The position numbers were made by a program, and so were the translations under genes. Positions 24,001 to 36,285 of a DNA stretch of 64,000 nt are shown here, piece after piece. Position 1 is the first letter of the stretch. Every line of letters starts with the position of its first letter. The notes under the pieces were generated by a model, which ran no database searches, was not told where the DNA came from, and saw nothing but the letters and a program-made list of their open reading frames with translations. This DNA comes from Melitaea cinxia (Eukaryota; Arthropoda; Insecta; Lepidoptera; Nymphalidae), in NCBI RefSeq assembly GCF_905220565.1, contig NC_059395.1, forward strand, positions 10,271,289 through 10,335,288, read 5' to 3'.

Positions 24001-27000
24001 TACTTCGCTTTCATGTTTCACGGGCGGGTGTTGGCTCACGTACGAAGTGGACGGCGGTGATTCGCCGGCGATCTCCTGTGCCTTGTTCTTTTTCGGTCGC
24101 CCGGGGGTTCCCTGCGTCTAGTGTTCGATATAGTTAAATTAGACAATTCTATTATACTTTCTAATTAAATTAAATAAAACTAAAATAACACTCACTTGTA
24201 ACTTTCGTTTCAATTGTTGCTTCATTATTTGAGGTCCCGATACTTCTTCCGGCGGACCTAGAAATACAAATATGTTAAGTAATGTTGGTAACAGGACGTG
24301 TAAGATACAGTTGTTACAATTGTAACGATTCTTCTTTATAATATTGAGTATAATTACCGTGAATAGAAGCTAGCGGCGGCGGGGAGGTGCTAGCAGGTCC
24401 TAATGATGCTCGGGGAGTAATGCTCTTAGAAACCAGGTGCCTTGACAGCTCAGATATATTCAAAAACTTCATGCCTTTAAAAATCATTTACATTTTTACA
24501 ATTATATTTCATTACATAACAGTTCATTATTACCATTTAATTCATATTTGATTAAATTTTAAATTCAAAAATGTCCAAAAAAATATCGAATTTCAAATAC
24601 TTTTGTTTCCTCATCTAATTACCATGAAAGCATTTGTCATCCATCAACCTTTAATAATATTTACTCAGAGTTTTGTTGACGTACAAAGACGAACTATACA
24701 TTCGAAACACCTTTACATAGCTAACATCTTTAATAATCCACATAGCATATCCAAAATTAATATTTATGAAAAAATATCAAATTAGAATTTAAAGTAGTTA
24801 TACAATAATTTAGAGGTAGCCCTCGAACACTCTCAGTTACAGTTGTTGTGATAACAGCGCTAACACTTCGTATCTTTATAAATAAAATAAAAACAATACT
24901 TACCGAATTTACTTTCAGCCCAATCGCACACAATTCTTTCACTTTCCTTCATAGTTCCACTTGGCTCCTGAAATTTTGTAAACATAGGTACAAGTATATA
25001 CTAAAAATAGTAATAATTTAAATAAATTATCAAATGAAAACAACCTTTTTAACTCTCATAAAGTTAAAACGTACCTTAGATGTTTCATTCAAGGCGGGTA
25101 ATTGTGGTACTTCAAGTTTAACTTTTTTACGAAGACCAGCGTAACAATATCTAGCAAAAAATAAATTAATTAATAAATAAAATTGTATGTATTAAATCTT
25201 TTGATTTTAAAAATTAAATTTGCAATGATTGTTTTATATAAATTTGTGTACCTTGAATTGCCACGAGTTCCAAGCCGACGTGGACGTACGGTAGGATAAA
25301 CTTGTTTCATTACTTTGCCGAAGTCGGCAGTCGATAAGGGCTTCATGTTGCTACTCATACAATGAGCTCTGAAAAACAACTGTATCTTTAACAGTCAGTC
25401 AGTTAAACGATCGAATATAGTGATTAATAATCATAATTATATAATTATTGAATGGAAATTTTTTTGCGTAAAATGAATGAGGCAATGGCAGTTCAAACAA
25501 GGGAGATAACCGAAGCAGTTACAAAAAATGTATCAGAAAGTATTAGTGATACACTTATGACTCTTTTGGAAGACAATAAAAAATTAAGAACAGAAGTCGA
25601 GATCCCACATAACAAAATTAAGTCCATGGAAAAAGAGAAAAGAAAAAATAACGTCATCATTTTCAGAGTAAAAGAGATACAACACGACGAGTCCCCGATT
25701 GAAACCGTCATTAAAGTGATAGAGAAATATATGAATGTTTACATTACACCCAATGAAATAAACAACGTTAATCGGCTAAGAGAGAAAAAAGACGACAAAC
25801 CGCGCCCTATACTTGTAACTTTCACAACAAACTGGAGAAGAGTTGAAGTGCTTAGAAATAAAAAGAAACTGAATTCCGACATCTACATATAAAAGGACTT
25901 TAGCAAAGAAACTTGAGGAAACATCTTCTACCCCAACTAAAAGAAGAACGGACAAAAGGAAATATTTGCTATTTTGTCAAAGATCAAAGATAAAATAATC
26001 AGTAAAGAACCGAAAGGAGATAGAATAGGTAAAAGGAAAAATGACTGCATTAGTCCTTCAAATAAATCTCCTAATCAACCATCTACTTTGGCACCAAAAA
26101 AAAAAAAATTAATAAAACAAGTATGTTGGACTACGTGGCACGAAATAGGTCCGTGTCGCTTTCAACACCCTCCACATCAAAAAACGTACAATAGACATCA
26201 ACAACATGGAACCCAACCGAAAATACAGGAAACATCTATCCAAGGTAACAGCCAAACTCTGTCCCCAAGACGGCTGGTCTCCGTGGGGAATGACGACCAC
26301 TACCCTCCAAATACTACCCTACTCCTGCAAACGAAAACATTATTAAAGAAAAAGGAAAACAAAAAATCAAAACAAATATATATAGCTACATATAACATAC
26401 TTTCATTAAAAAACGATGACAACCTGCTGGAACTTCTGTACTCCCTAGAACATATCAAATGGGACATCATTGGCTTGAGTGAGGTGAGAAGAAATGGCGA
26501 AGTTATAGAAGAGTATAATCAAGTCATATTATATTACAAAGGCGTAATTCCTGGGAGAAATGGAGTAGGATTTTTGATTAAGAAAGAACTCAAGAATTTT
26601 ATCGTTGAAATAATAGGTATATCAGACAGAATTGCTATATTGAATATTCAAATCCCTCCGGGTAAAGAAACGTGGTCTATAGTGCAAATATATTCTCCAA
26701 CTGAACAGGCAACTAATTCAGAAATTGATGCATTTTACTCATCCCTTAACAATGCCTTAAAAGAATATACATACAGAAACTGCATTGTGATGGGTGATTT
26801 TAATGCACGAATTGGAACGCCACAAAAGGGAGAAGAAGTTATACTGGACCCCTACTGCAGTGGGAAAAGAACAAGAAACGGGCAAAGACTGATGGAAATG
26901 GCGTTTGAAATTAACTTTAAAATAATGAACAGCATGTTTAAAAAAAGAGCTTCTAGGAGATGGACATGGATATCGCCAGATGGCCGGTATAAAAATGAAA

Positions 27001-30000
27001 TTGACTACTTTTTGAGAAATAAACCAAAGTCATTTGAGAAATATAGCACCGTAGCAAATTTAAATTTTAATAATAACCATAGCCTAATTGGAAATTAAAT
27101 CGTCCTTTCAAAGTTAAAAAGTCAATGCCAATCAACAAACAAAGAATAGACAGCATTAAGAAAAATCTCAAATTAGTGACAGAATCGTCTCTTCAAAACT
27201 TGGACAATCAACAGAAATACAACATAGTTAATGAGATACTAACGGCAAGATCAGACACCAATACTAAAAATAATTCAAAGTACAAAGGACACTTATCAGA
27301 ACAAGTTATTGAACTTACGGAAAAAAGACTAAAACTAATTAAGACGCCAAATAGAACTAGAATAGAACATAAATACATCAGGATTTTAAAGAACATATAC
27401 ACTAATAGTACAGCCAAAATAAAACTAGAAAAAGAGGGAAAAGAAATAAAAATAAACAGAGTAGTACGACAAGGAGACCCATTATCACCAAAATTATTCA
27501 CATCTGTATTAGAAGAGGTCTTCCGACAACTAAAATGGGACGAGTATGGCATCAATATAAATGGTGAGAAACTTTCACATTTGCGATTCACCGATGACAT
27601 TGTGCTATTTGCCAACACCAAAGAGTAACTACAACACATGCTCATAGACTTGGACAAAGAAAGTCGTAAAATAGGCTTAACCATGAACACTTCGAAAACT
27701 AAAGCCTTGACAAACGCAATCGAAGACCCTATCTTTTTATATGGCGAACCAGTGAAGTATGTAAAAGAGTACACTTACCTAGGACAACAAATCTCAGTCA
27801 CAGATATAATGTCAAAGGAAATAGACACAAGAATCGGAAATGCATGGAAACGTTACTGGGGGCTTAAAGAAATAATGAAGAACACAGAAACTAAGACCAT
27901 CATCAAAACAAAATTATATAATACATGTATATTCCCCGTCATAACGTATGGCTGTCCGACTTGGGCTCAGACTGGACTTTAACTAAAGCGCAATACAAAA
28001 GGCTAGAAACGTGTCAATTTACTATGGAAAGAAGTATGCTAAGTATAAGAAAGTCTGAAAGAATACAAAACTAAAATATCAGAAGACGCACAAAAATTAA
28101 GAGTGTAACCACACAAGTGAGATGGCTAAAGTGGGAGTGGACTGGTCACCTAATAAGAGGGATCGAAAAATGGAATAAGAACACAATATTTTGGCATCCG
28201 AGGAATGGGAAAAGAAATCGAGGTAGACAGTTTAGGAGGTGGAAAGATGAGATAAAAAATATAGCAGGAATAACATGGACTAGAAGAGCACTTAATAGAA
28301 CAGAGTGGAAGGAAATGGGGGAGGCCTTTGGCAAAAGGCACACAGACCGTGCTGTCGATGTCGACGACTCAGCAGTCGTTAAATTAAGTTAAACTTTATT
28401 GGAAACTGTTTACGTCTGAATAAAGGCTTATATTATTAAAAATTACTATTTAATATATATTTTAATGGGATTAATGCATTTTGTTGAAGAAAAACCTCTA
28501 AATCAAAACTGAAAGAATAGTAATATTTTCTTTAGCAGACAAAGCCACCTGATGTTAAATGGCTAGCGTCGCTCAAGGACATCTGCAACATAAGAAGAGT
28601 TGCGGGTGCGTTACCGGACGGGAGAAACGGGGCATTCTAGTATTACGTAACGCAAATTTTAAGATTTTTGACACCCCTTCCCCACATGTAACACGCCGTA
28701 ACGTTTTCTTGTACCCCCAATAAACGTTACGTAGGACCTTACTGACCATTTTTACCCAAATGAAACAACTATGCTCAAACTACCGCAAAAACGCAAAAAA
28801 AAAACGCGTTTGCAGTAACCCAATTGCAGCGCCCCTGTAACGCATCGTAACGTTTTACAAGATCCTTCCAAATTGCGTTACGTAATACTTGAACATCCCC
28901 AAACCCCCAAATTATAGCACTTCGGGAAAACCTAAGGAGGAAAATCAAAATGTTTTAGTGTCATTATTTAAGGTAAAACATGAATCTGTCATTCACCGTG
29001 TCAAACTCATCCTGATCAGGATGATTTGTAGATACTTTACATGTTATAATAAAAACTTGATAATAGATTGAGTTGTATGATTATACGGTAATAACTCAAA
29101 GGCTTATTAACAATAATGTTAGATCTTGGTATATGTATACACTATTGTTTGTCACATTAGCGACAAAATGAATAATAGAATATAGAGATGGAGTTAACTA
29201 CACCTACCCTTTGCTATCTGAATAGTAAAAAAAACAAACATTTTTAAAGTAAAAAATTATTAATATTTAAAAAGTCTATAGATTGAATTAAATAAACTTA
29301 CACTGGAGCCGCTGATACTAAAATATCAGAAATACAGTTTGAATTTAATTCTAATAATACCATACAGTTTATTAACAGATTTTTTTTTTTTAATAAATCT
29401 GCATTCGAAGGGTAAATGGTTGGGGTTTGACCAGGGTTGTATTGCCATATATGTTATTGACACCGCAAACGTTATTTTGCCATATATGTTTTTAACTCCC
29501 CCTCAATCCGCCACTCATTATAACTATGAAGAATAGATGTTGTCCGATCCTCAGACCTAACCGATATGCACAAAGAATTTCATAAAAATCGGTCCAACCG
29601 TTTCGGCGGAATATTGTAACTAACATTGTGACACGAGAATATATTAATATATATGAAATTTTGCAGCAATTTGTAAAAAATATATCTTAATAGATATACG
29701 AGTAGAAAGTGTAAAATTAATATTAATGAATGAAGAATTTCCAAATCGTTTATAGTCTAACTTTTGAAGTAACAAGAGACATTTTCGTTGGCATTTATAA
29801 AAATAACGAAATGTTATCAAAGATATGTACCTACATATTAATATTATAATTTAAATGAAGCAACAAACACCTAAAAATTATATAAAGTTAAATTATTATG
29901 AATTTAAAATTACATATAACTTTTAAGACAATAATTAAAAAAAAAAATGTTTGTAAGATATAATATTACCAAAATATACGAGTAATTTTTTATCTTCATT

Positions 30001-32516
30001 AGTCTCAGTTAAGCAAATTATTATTTTTTTGTTTTTTTTATTTATAGTAACTGAAATCAGTTTTTGAGTTAACACAATAAGTTAGGTGTACCTACTCATT
30101 ATCACTTTGAATATTACGTAAGTTTTTTTCCCTGCGATAATGTTTCTTGAGCCTCATTTGTTTATAAAATTTAATTGTTTATATTAGCTTTTTTTAGATT
30201 GTTTCATAATTTAGTATTTCATTGACTAAAAAGTTGTATCTTGTTATTCACTATTCTATTATATCAATAAAAACTAAATTTTATTATGCACTATTCAATC
30301 TCCTTGGTGTAGTCTCCATTCCAATATATAACACATTGGCGAAATGATCTGTGCGCTTTTAGAACTATTCAATGAATTCGATTAATCTAACTAATACCTT
30401 TAAAGGAGCAATTCTTGTATGTATGTAATCTGAATTTCGGAAACGGCTCCAACGAGTTTCATGAAATTTAGTATGCAGGGGTTATTGAAGGCGATAAATC
30501 GATATCATTACAGCCTATACAGTCCACTGCTGGACATAGGCCTCCACAAGTTGACGCCAAAAATAACGTGAACTCATGTGTTTTGCCCATAGTCACCACG
30601 CTGGGCAGGCGGGTTGGTGACCGCAGTACTGGCTTTGTCGCACCGAAGACGCTGCTGCCCGTCTTCGACCTGTGAAATCGATATAGCTACGATTTATTTT
30701 AAGAAAATGTCGTTTATCCCTCTTTTTAGGCAATGAAAAAATGGCTACAATATTATTAGAATACGAAGGTAAATTTCGCATTTGTCTAAAAAATTGTAAT
30801 TATAATAGCTCAGGTTGGAAATAGGCCGGTCGGCACCGATCAAGACCCGGCGGCTGATGCCGAAGCTCCTGACCGCTGACGGAACACTCGCGCCTCCAGA
30901 CGCCTCTTCGTGGGGGGGGTCGTGCGTTCGATGGCGTGTCCGTATCGTGTCTCCTCGCCAGCAGCCCCCCGTGGGAACTAGAGGCCGAAGCTCCCGCGTC
31001 GGTCTTCTGGCGCGTGACGGCGAACCTCGAGGACCCAAACGCGAGTCGGAAGCTGGTGACGGCGATTCGGCCCGTTCTACGCGGCTGGGTCGAAAGGCGA
31101 CACGGTGCGGTGTCGTTCCACTTGGCGCAGATGCTAACCGGGCACGGCTGCTTCGGTCGTTATCTGTGCCGAGTGCTGGGGCGGGAGCCGACGTCGGGAT
31201 GTCACCATTGCGACGTCCGCGCCGAGGATGCGGCGGAGCACACGCGCGTGGCCTGCCCGGCGTGGTGTGAAGAGCGCGCCGCCTTATCCGCGGTCATTGG
31301 AGCGGATCTCTCGCTGCCGGCTGTGATTGTGGCCATGGTCGGCAGTGAGAAGAACTGGAGCGCCGTTTCTTCCCTCTGCAGCGCTGTGATGTTGGGGAAG
31401 GTGTACGAAGGCGGGAACGGGATCCGAACTCGCTTCCGACACGTCGCGGGAGACGCGGTCGGCGGCCCAGGTCCTACCTGATCAACTGAACGAACTGAGG
31501 CGATTTTATGTGTTCAAGAGAGCCTCTCTCAGGTCGCTGTCAACGAGCCTTAGTCCGAGTAGGCGCCGGCGAGATTGCGGAAGCGCTCAGCGTCCCCGTG
31601 ATCCCGCCATAGGCGCATAGGCGGAACACACGTGGTGGTTTTTATTCAGTAAGAGTCTGACTCCCCTACGGTGCCCCGCGCTTTAGGGTATCCATGAAGG
31701 ATTTTCCCTACGTTAAAAAGGGACCGATCAAGACGACCCCAATTCTAATCTCATGTCTCCAGGTCGATTTTTTTCCCTTTTTTTTCTAATTGCACTCGTG
31801 ACATTTTATTTAAATAACCAGTTCATATTTTTTATTATTATGTCGGTAAGATCGAAAAACATTATTCCTTTTTTATTAATATGTAATTCGTATTTAAATA
31901 TGATTTCCAAAACAGACGATTTACTAAAAATATCGAGCTAAGCTCGGTCACCCAGTATTGAACATTAATGTATAATTCGTTCCTGTTATTGAAAATTTCT
32001 TTGTACAATTAATATATAATAAAGAAATTAAAAACTATCACGACCACGATTCAGCCTTTAATATCACTGCTGGGCATAGACCTCTTTTTCCATGTAGGAG
32101 GAGGAGTGGAGCGTAATCCACTGCATGTTGGGGCATAATTATGTTCCCTACTACGAGTAACGATCGTTATCAGAGATTTATGATAACAACCGGGACCGAT
32201 TGCTTTACGTGTTTTCCTAGGCACGGTGGGGAGACCCACAAGGACAGACGTCCAAACCGGAAAGAAATATTTGTACAAATAAAAATATCCATCCCGAGCG
32301 GGAATCGAACCCGCAAGTCGGTGTTTTAGGCGCCTATTTGCACCACTACACCTGAGCGATTGTCGTAGTAATAGTAGTAATAATATTAATAATAATAATA
32401 ATATTATTCCTCCACCCGCTTAAAGTATAAGTAAATTTACTATATTATCTATATAAGTAGTTATTATAATATATGTATCTATTATGTATTGGGCGGGCGG
32501 AGTGACATTCAGTGAA

Positions 32517-32549
<33 letters not shown>

Positions 32550-35500
32550 ATAATAATAATAATCAGACAATAAATTGTTACGGTTCTTTTTTTGATAACA
32601 CAAAATGTGTACCTATAATAAATGCAATAAATTTACTAAAAATATTTTATTTTCGCTGAAGTTATGAAATTATTTTTTATTAATCGTTATCTACACAAAT
32701 CAACATTTTATTCTCTATTATTGGCCACCAACATATCACAAGTCATTATTTTAATCTAATCTACTCACAGTAAATTAATATGATAACAGATGTTTGATTC
32801 CTTTTTGGCAGTTTTTTTTGTAGCCTAGCCCTTATTAGGGAAATAATAAAAAACAGATAAAAATAGTAATGACATTGAGTTACGTCAGATTGCATGAACA
32901 CAGTATCTTCAGTGATAAAAGCATGATATAAACCATTTATACCTTTATATTCAATTTTCGAAAATTTACAAATTTTGACTAAATTTGATTGTATGTAATA
33001 AGATATATATATTTCATTGACTTGATTATTAGTATTTCATATGGTTTTGTAATGACTTTTAATATATTATTATAACATACACACACAGTCGTCTGATCCT
33101 ACAGTAAGAAACTTAATGTTTGGTGCTACAGGTAACAGCCAACTGTTATAGCTAAATAATATTTTATTTGATAAATAGACAGAAATAAAACATATATAAA
33201 TAAATATAAGTGTAAACTCAGACAATCCGAACCCGCAATAATACAGTAAAACTGAAATCTATTCTACAATAGATTAAGATTTATTTGCTTTCCAAATACC
33301 ATTTCTTATTAGGTATTTAAAGAACTCACATGAATGAGCAATAATTAACAATTCTATATTAGTGGTTACTATAAAAAATTAAAGATATAATAAGATAGAT
33401 AGCTCATATACGGATCAGGTATAGTAGTACAAAACTTCTAATAACGCCGTGGTAGGAGGTTCTGTTTGTAGCTAGGAAAGTATGTGAAACAGGCTAGTTG
33501 TCTCCTCCTCGTTTATCTAATAAGGTCTTCCTCTGACGGTATGTATCGTTCCCGCTTTTATTGTAATCAATTGATAATGACTGTTAAATATTAATTGTAG
33601 TTAAATTATTATCAGTGAAGCAATCTGGTGAATTAAGTTACATATCATCTATTTCACGAGACTGGCCTTTGTCACATAATGGTACATCCATTATTACGTG
33701 AGCTCAGAATGGGGGAGAGAGATAGATAACTTAAGAGATATTTACAGACTCTAAGGTCTTTATGTGTTGAGTTCAATATGATATAAAATACTCACATGTA
33801 TTCATCATAAACATCCTGTTTAGGCAATGAAACATCAGGATCCACTTCTAAATGTGTCTGTATCCATGTAACGGTTTGTTGCAATTCAGCTCTATAAAAA
33901 ATAAACGAAAATCTATTTTTAAAATATGATGTGGTTCAAGTCACGCATGACACAGCAATATTACTTATAATAATCTTATAAGATACCATCTTTATGTATT
34001 GATAATAATGGTACATTGAATAAACATGAAGTAGCAATTACATATTTAGATGACCTGCATATAAAATGTATTTTGAATGTAATCACCTGGATCCTAAAGG
34101 ATTGATAGGCTGCTTGAGAGGGTCATGTGGAGGTACACCAGTCGGTAGACGGAGATAAAGCAAAAGTCTCTCCGCTCCACTCAGAGCCTCCACTGCCTCT
34201 AACAGCTGAGACACTCTTTGTCGACCTTCTTGGCTAAAATTGTAGTAAAAAAAAATATTAATGCAAAATATCTATGTAAACTTTTCTGTCTTATAGATAA
34301 TGTAAATTCTTAGTTTGTAGAAGTAAAAGATCATCATTTAACTTGTGAGTCATCACTTTAGAAATTATAAATATAAATATTATTTTTCATAATTCACAAT
34401 ACTAAAGTATATATTTCTCCACTACAACAGTTATTTACAGGCTTAATTGAACCAAAACTTGTTTAGGTATTTTGATATTAAAGATTTTTACTTTAATATT
34501 ATGATTCAGCCTTTAACGGGCTACTGCTGGACATAGATCTCTTTCTCCATGTAGAAGAAGGATTGGAATTTAATCCACCACACTGCTCTACTGCGGCTTG
34601 GTGGAAATGTTCCTTACTATGAGTAACAATTGCTATCAGTCAAAATGGGGAGACCTACAAGGATAGACCAAACTGGCAAGAAATATTTGAACAAATACAA
34701 ATATCCATCCTGGGCGGGAATCAACTTCTCAAACAGTCATTGTTTTAGGCAACTACACGCACCACTACACCAGAGTTAATATTAGGTAAATAAATTAAAT
34801 ATTTATAAAACACATTGAAAAGTTAATGCAACTTATATTATTAAGATGACTATTTAATTTCATATTATTTAAACAGTTAATAAATATATTTTTGTGACTG
34901 TCTATATAGCCTCACATTCTCATCTGGATAACCTGTGTCCAGTTTATTTGAGTCTCTGCTAAAATTGTAGTAATTAATATCTAACTTAAGAAAATTTTAT
35001 TGATTTTTTGACTTATAGTAATTTCAACTCGGGGTTCATCTTCTTCTTTGTCCGGATGGAATTAAAAAAAAATATTGTTCGGTTCACAGTTATAAAATAA
35101 ATAAATTTCTAAAATAAAAGTAGCCTAAGTTGCTTTCTATTACATCAACTACCTATTTGCCAGTGAAAGTCCCGTCGAAATCGGTCCAGCCATTTCAGAG
35201 ATTAGCCAGAACAAACAAACAGACAGACAGCCAGACAAAAATTGTAAAAATGTTATTTTTTGTATTTGTACCCTGTATACATCCATATGCATTTATTAAA
35301 AAGCGCTAATTTTAATATTACAAACAGACACTCAAATTTTTATTTGTATAGATATAGCATATTGGAGCATTGTTTACCTTTGATATATATATATATATTT
35401 TTCTTTTTTATATGTAATCTAACACCATTATTAGCTAATATAAACCTATATTATAGTAGTTATGAAAAGCAGCTTGATTAGATATAAGTTCAGCATCACA

Positions 35501-35811
35501 CAGAATTAGTTTAATTTTTATTACCTGAGAGTGTTCTCGACAATTTGCTGCATGGAAGCTATTTTGCTGGAGTCCATCTTGGAGACGTTACCACCGACTG
35601 GACTAATACCGGCACCAGCGGCAGTCGATGGTCCAGGAACGGCACTAGGAGCGACGACACTTTCTTTATCGTAAGACGCAGTTTGCCTATGTTTTGGATG
35701 ATTGACATTTTCCCGATGAAGTTTCGCGTCATCCACTAATTCTCTTTCAGTTGTAATATTTTTCGAACTATCTTCAGTTGTCCAAGGTTGAAATGGAGTT
35801 GAATTTTCCAT
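21028..35811 (-). CDS. RFX7: RFX-family transcription factor of the RFX5/RFX7 type (9 exons, 1351 aa)
   Basis: Exons (minus): 35811-35525, 34233-34087, 33891-33796, 25368-25252, 25150-25075, 24967-24904, 24474-24358, 24257-24196, 24117-21028. All junctions are GT-AG with matching phase. The winged-helix RFX DNA-binding domain spans residues about 145-225, with signatures LPKQDVYDEY, LSTADFGKVMKQV, RPRRLGTRGNSRYCYAGL. The helices before it (residues 78-130) match the RFX5/RFX7 N-terminal region. PQLPAL at 231-236 fits the PxLPxL ankyrin-repeat-binding motif known in RFX5 and RFX7. A short AT-hook-like GRPKKNK lies at the start of the last exon. That 3.09-kb exon encodes a long low-complexity tail: a His/Pro-rich stretch, several SVPSTP-type motifs and an acidic C terminus. 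The family binds X-box DNA in the nucleus; targets here are not inferable. An 8.4-kb intron full of transposons splits the DNA-binding domain. RFX7 rather than RFX5 is favoured by the long tail. Confidence 0.93.
25440..28435 (+). mobile_element. Defective RTE-clade non-LTR retrotransposon
   Basis: Inserted antisense to RFX7. A coiled-coil ORF1-like protein is at 25452-25892. The second frame (25974-27098) has an apurinic-type endonuclease: YNILSL, GLSEVRRN, VMGDFNARIG, RRWTWISPDG, EIDYF. Only the C-terminal half of the reverse transcriptase follows (27125-27982): VRQGDPLSPKLF, then FTDDIVLFA and a stop at 27626-27628. The tail domain at 28117-28392 (EWTGHLIRGIEKW, GRQFRRWKDEI) is typical of RTE. 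The fingers and first palm part of the RT are deleted and the frame is broken several times, so the element is inactive. Confidence 0.85.
28538..28625 (+). mobile_element. Interspersed repeat family C, short fragment
   Basis: GCCACCTGATGTTAAATGG and CATCTGCAACATAAGAAG are diverged versions of the family C core. Confidence 0.4.
28629..28900. mobile_element. 272-bp MITE with TATTACGTAACGCAA inverted ends
   Basis: The left end reads GGGGCATTCTAGTATTACGT then AACGCAA. The right end, reversed, reads GGGGATGTTCAAGTATTACG then TAACGCAA. The interior repeats GTAACG motifs. It carries no coding capacity. Confidence 0.7.
30506..30674 (-). mobile_element. SINE family A, copy 6 (5'-truncated) with target-site duplication
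   Basis: Only the 3' half of the SINE is present, flanked by AAATCGATAT on both sides (30496-30505 and 30675-30684). Truncation of the far end from the CATTACAG tail, with an intact duplication, is what incomplete reverse transcription gives. Confidence 0.85.
30810..31745 (+). mobile_element. R1-clade non-LTR retrotransposon, 3' end
   Basis: The frame at 30936-31481 encodes the C-terminal zinc-knuckle region of an R1-type polyprotein: LTGHGCFGRYLCRVLGREP, CHHCDVRAEDAAEHTRVACP, then ICRY-type residues degrade before the stop. A GC-rich 3' UTR follows. The 5' part, including endonuclease and RT, is missing, so the copy is dead. Its GC content contrasts sharply with the AT-rich intron. Confidence 0.8.
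32043..32360 (-). mobile_element. tRNA-derived SINE (near full length)
   Basis: On the minus strand the head reads GCTCAGGTGTAGTGGTGC with CGGGTTCGATTCCCGCTCGG, the A and B boxes of a tRNA-derived promoter. The body ends in CAGTGATATTAAAGGCTGAA. Other copies: 34499-34780, 52913-53150, 53560-53668, and fragments at 1-155 and 49815-49890. Confidence 0.8.
32366..32567. repeat. AAT/ATT trinucleotide tracts, partly palindromic
   Basis: (AAT)n and (ATT)n runs at 32366-32410 and 32519-32567. The second reads AAT repeats, then ATT repeats, then AAT repeats again, so it can fold on itself. Confidence 0.8.
34499..34780 (-). mobile_element. tRNA-derived SINE in RFX7 intron 1
   Basis: Same family as 32043-32360 but more diverged. 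The head (GCGTGTAGTTGCCTAAAAC on the minus strand) and 3' body (GCAGTAGCCCGTTAAAGG) are both recognisable. Confidence 0.65.
35085..35360 (-). mobile_element. Helitron-like interspersed repeat
   Basis: It carries AATCGGTCCAGCCATTTCAG, a (CAGA)n stretch and AATATTACAAACAGACACTC, matching 3950-4270 in reverse and about 460-660. Confidence 0.45.
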
Positions 35812-36167
35812 TCTAACCCCGACAGATTTTCAGAATTATGTATTTTGATTTCATATTGAAACATTTATCATATTTTATTATGCGTAACAAAACTCCATTT
35901 TCTTGACAATTGACATTTGATCAGCTGTGCGGTGAGGTAGAGTAAGGGGGGAAACAGTCAGGGGTTTCTATATAAAATAACATGTTCCTGATTTTATTTA
36001 TTTAACAATTTATTATGCGTACAACATACAAAATTATAATTATCAATACATATAATAAAAATGTCCCTGTCTGTACATGTAAGATAAATGTAATAATTGA
36101 TAAAAAATATTATTGGGACCTTTATCAACGTAAATAGCACGCAAAACAATGATTGTTAGAATTTTTG

Positions 36168-36285
36168 TCTGTTGGTCTCTGTATGTATGTATATATATAT
36201 ATATATATATATATACATACAGAGACAATATATATACAATATATATATTGTCTCTGTATGTGTATATATACAATATTTCGGTATC
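36168..36285. repeat. TA-rich foldback built on GTCTCTGTATGT
   Basis: GTCTCTGTATGTATG at 36175, its inverted copy CATACAGAGAC at about 36216-36227, and GTCTCTGTATGTG again at 36250, separated by (TA)n. Each neighbouring pair can form a hairpin. Confidence 0.7.

Larger units (their letters stand above)
25369..33795. other. 8.4-kb intron of RFX7 packed with retrotransposon remains
   Basis: It separates the exon encoding VYDEY from that encoding HCMSSN within the DNA-binding domain. Contents: an RTE element (25440-28435), family C fragment (28538-28625), a TIR element (28629-28900), truncated SINE A (30506-30674), an R1-type 3' end (30810-31745), a tRNA-headed SINE (32043-32360) and an AAT/ATT palindrome. 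Segments 28900-30490 and 32570-33790 show no clear gene. Confidence 0.7.

Noticed and set aside
30815..31270. 151-codon frame beside the R1 ORF
   Set aside because: It overlaps in another frame the recognisable R1 zinc-knuckle region (30936-31481), which is the genuine relic.
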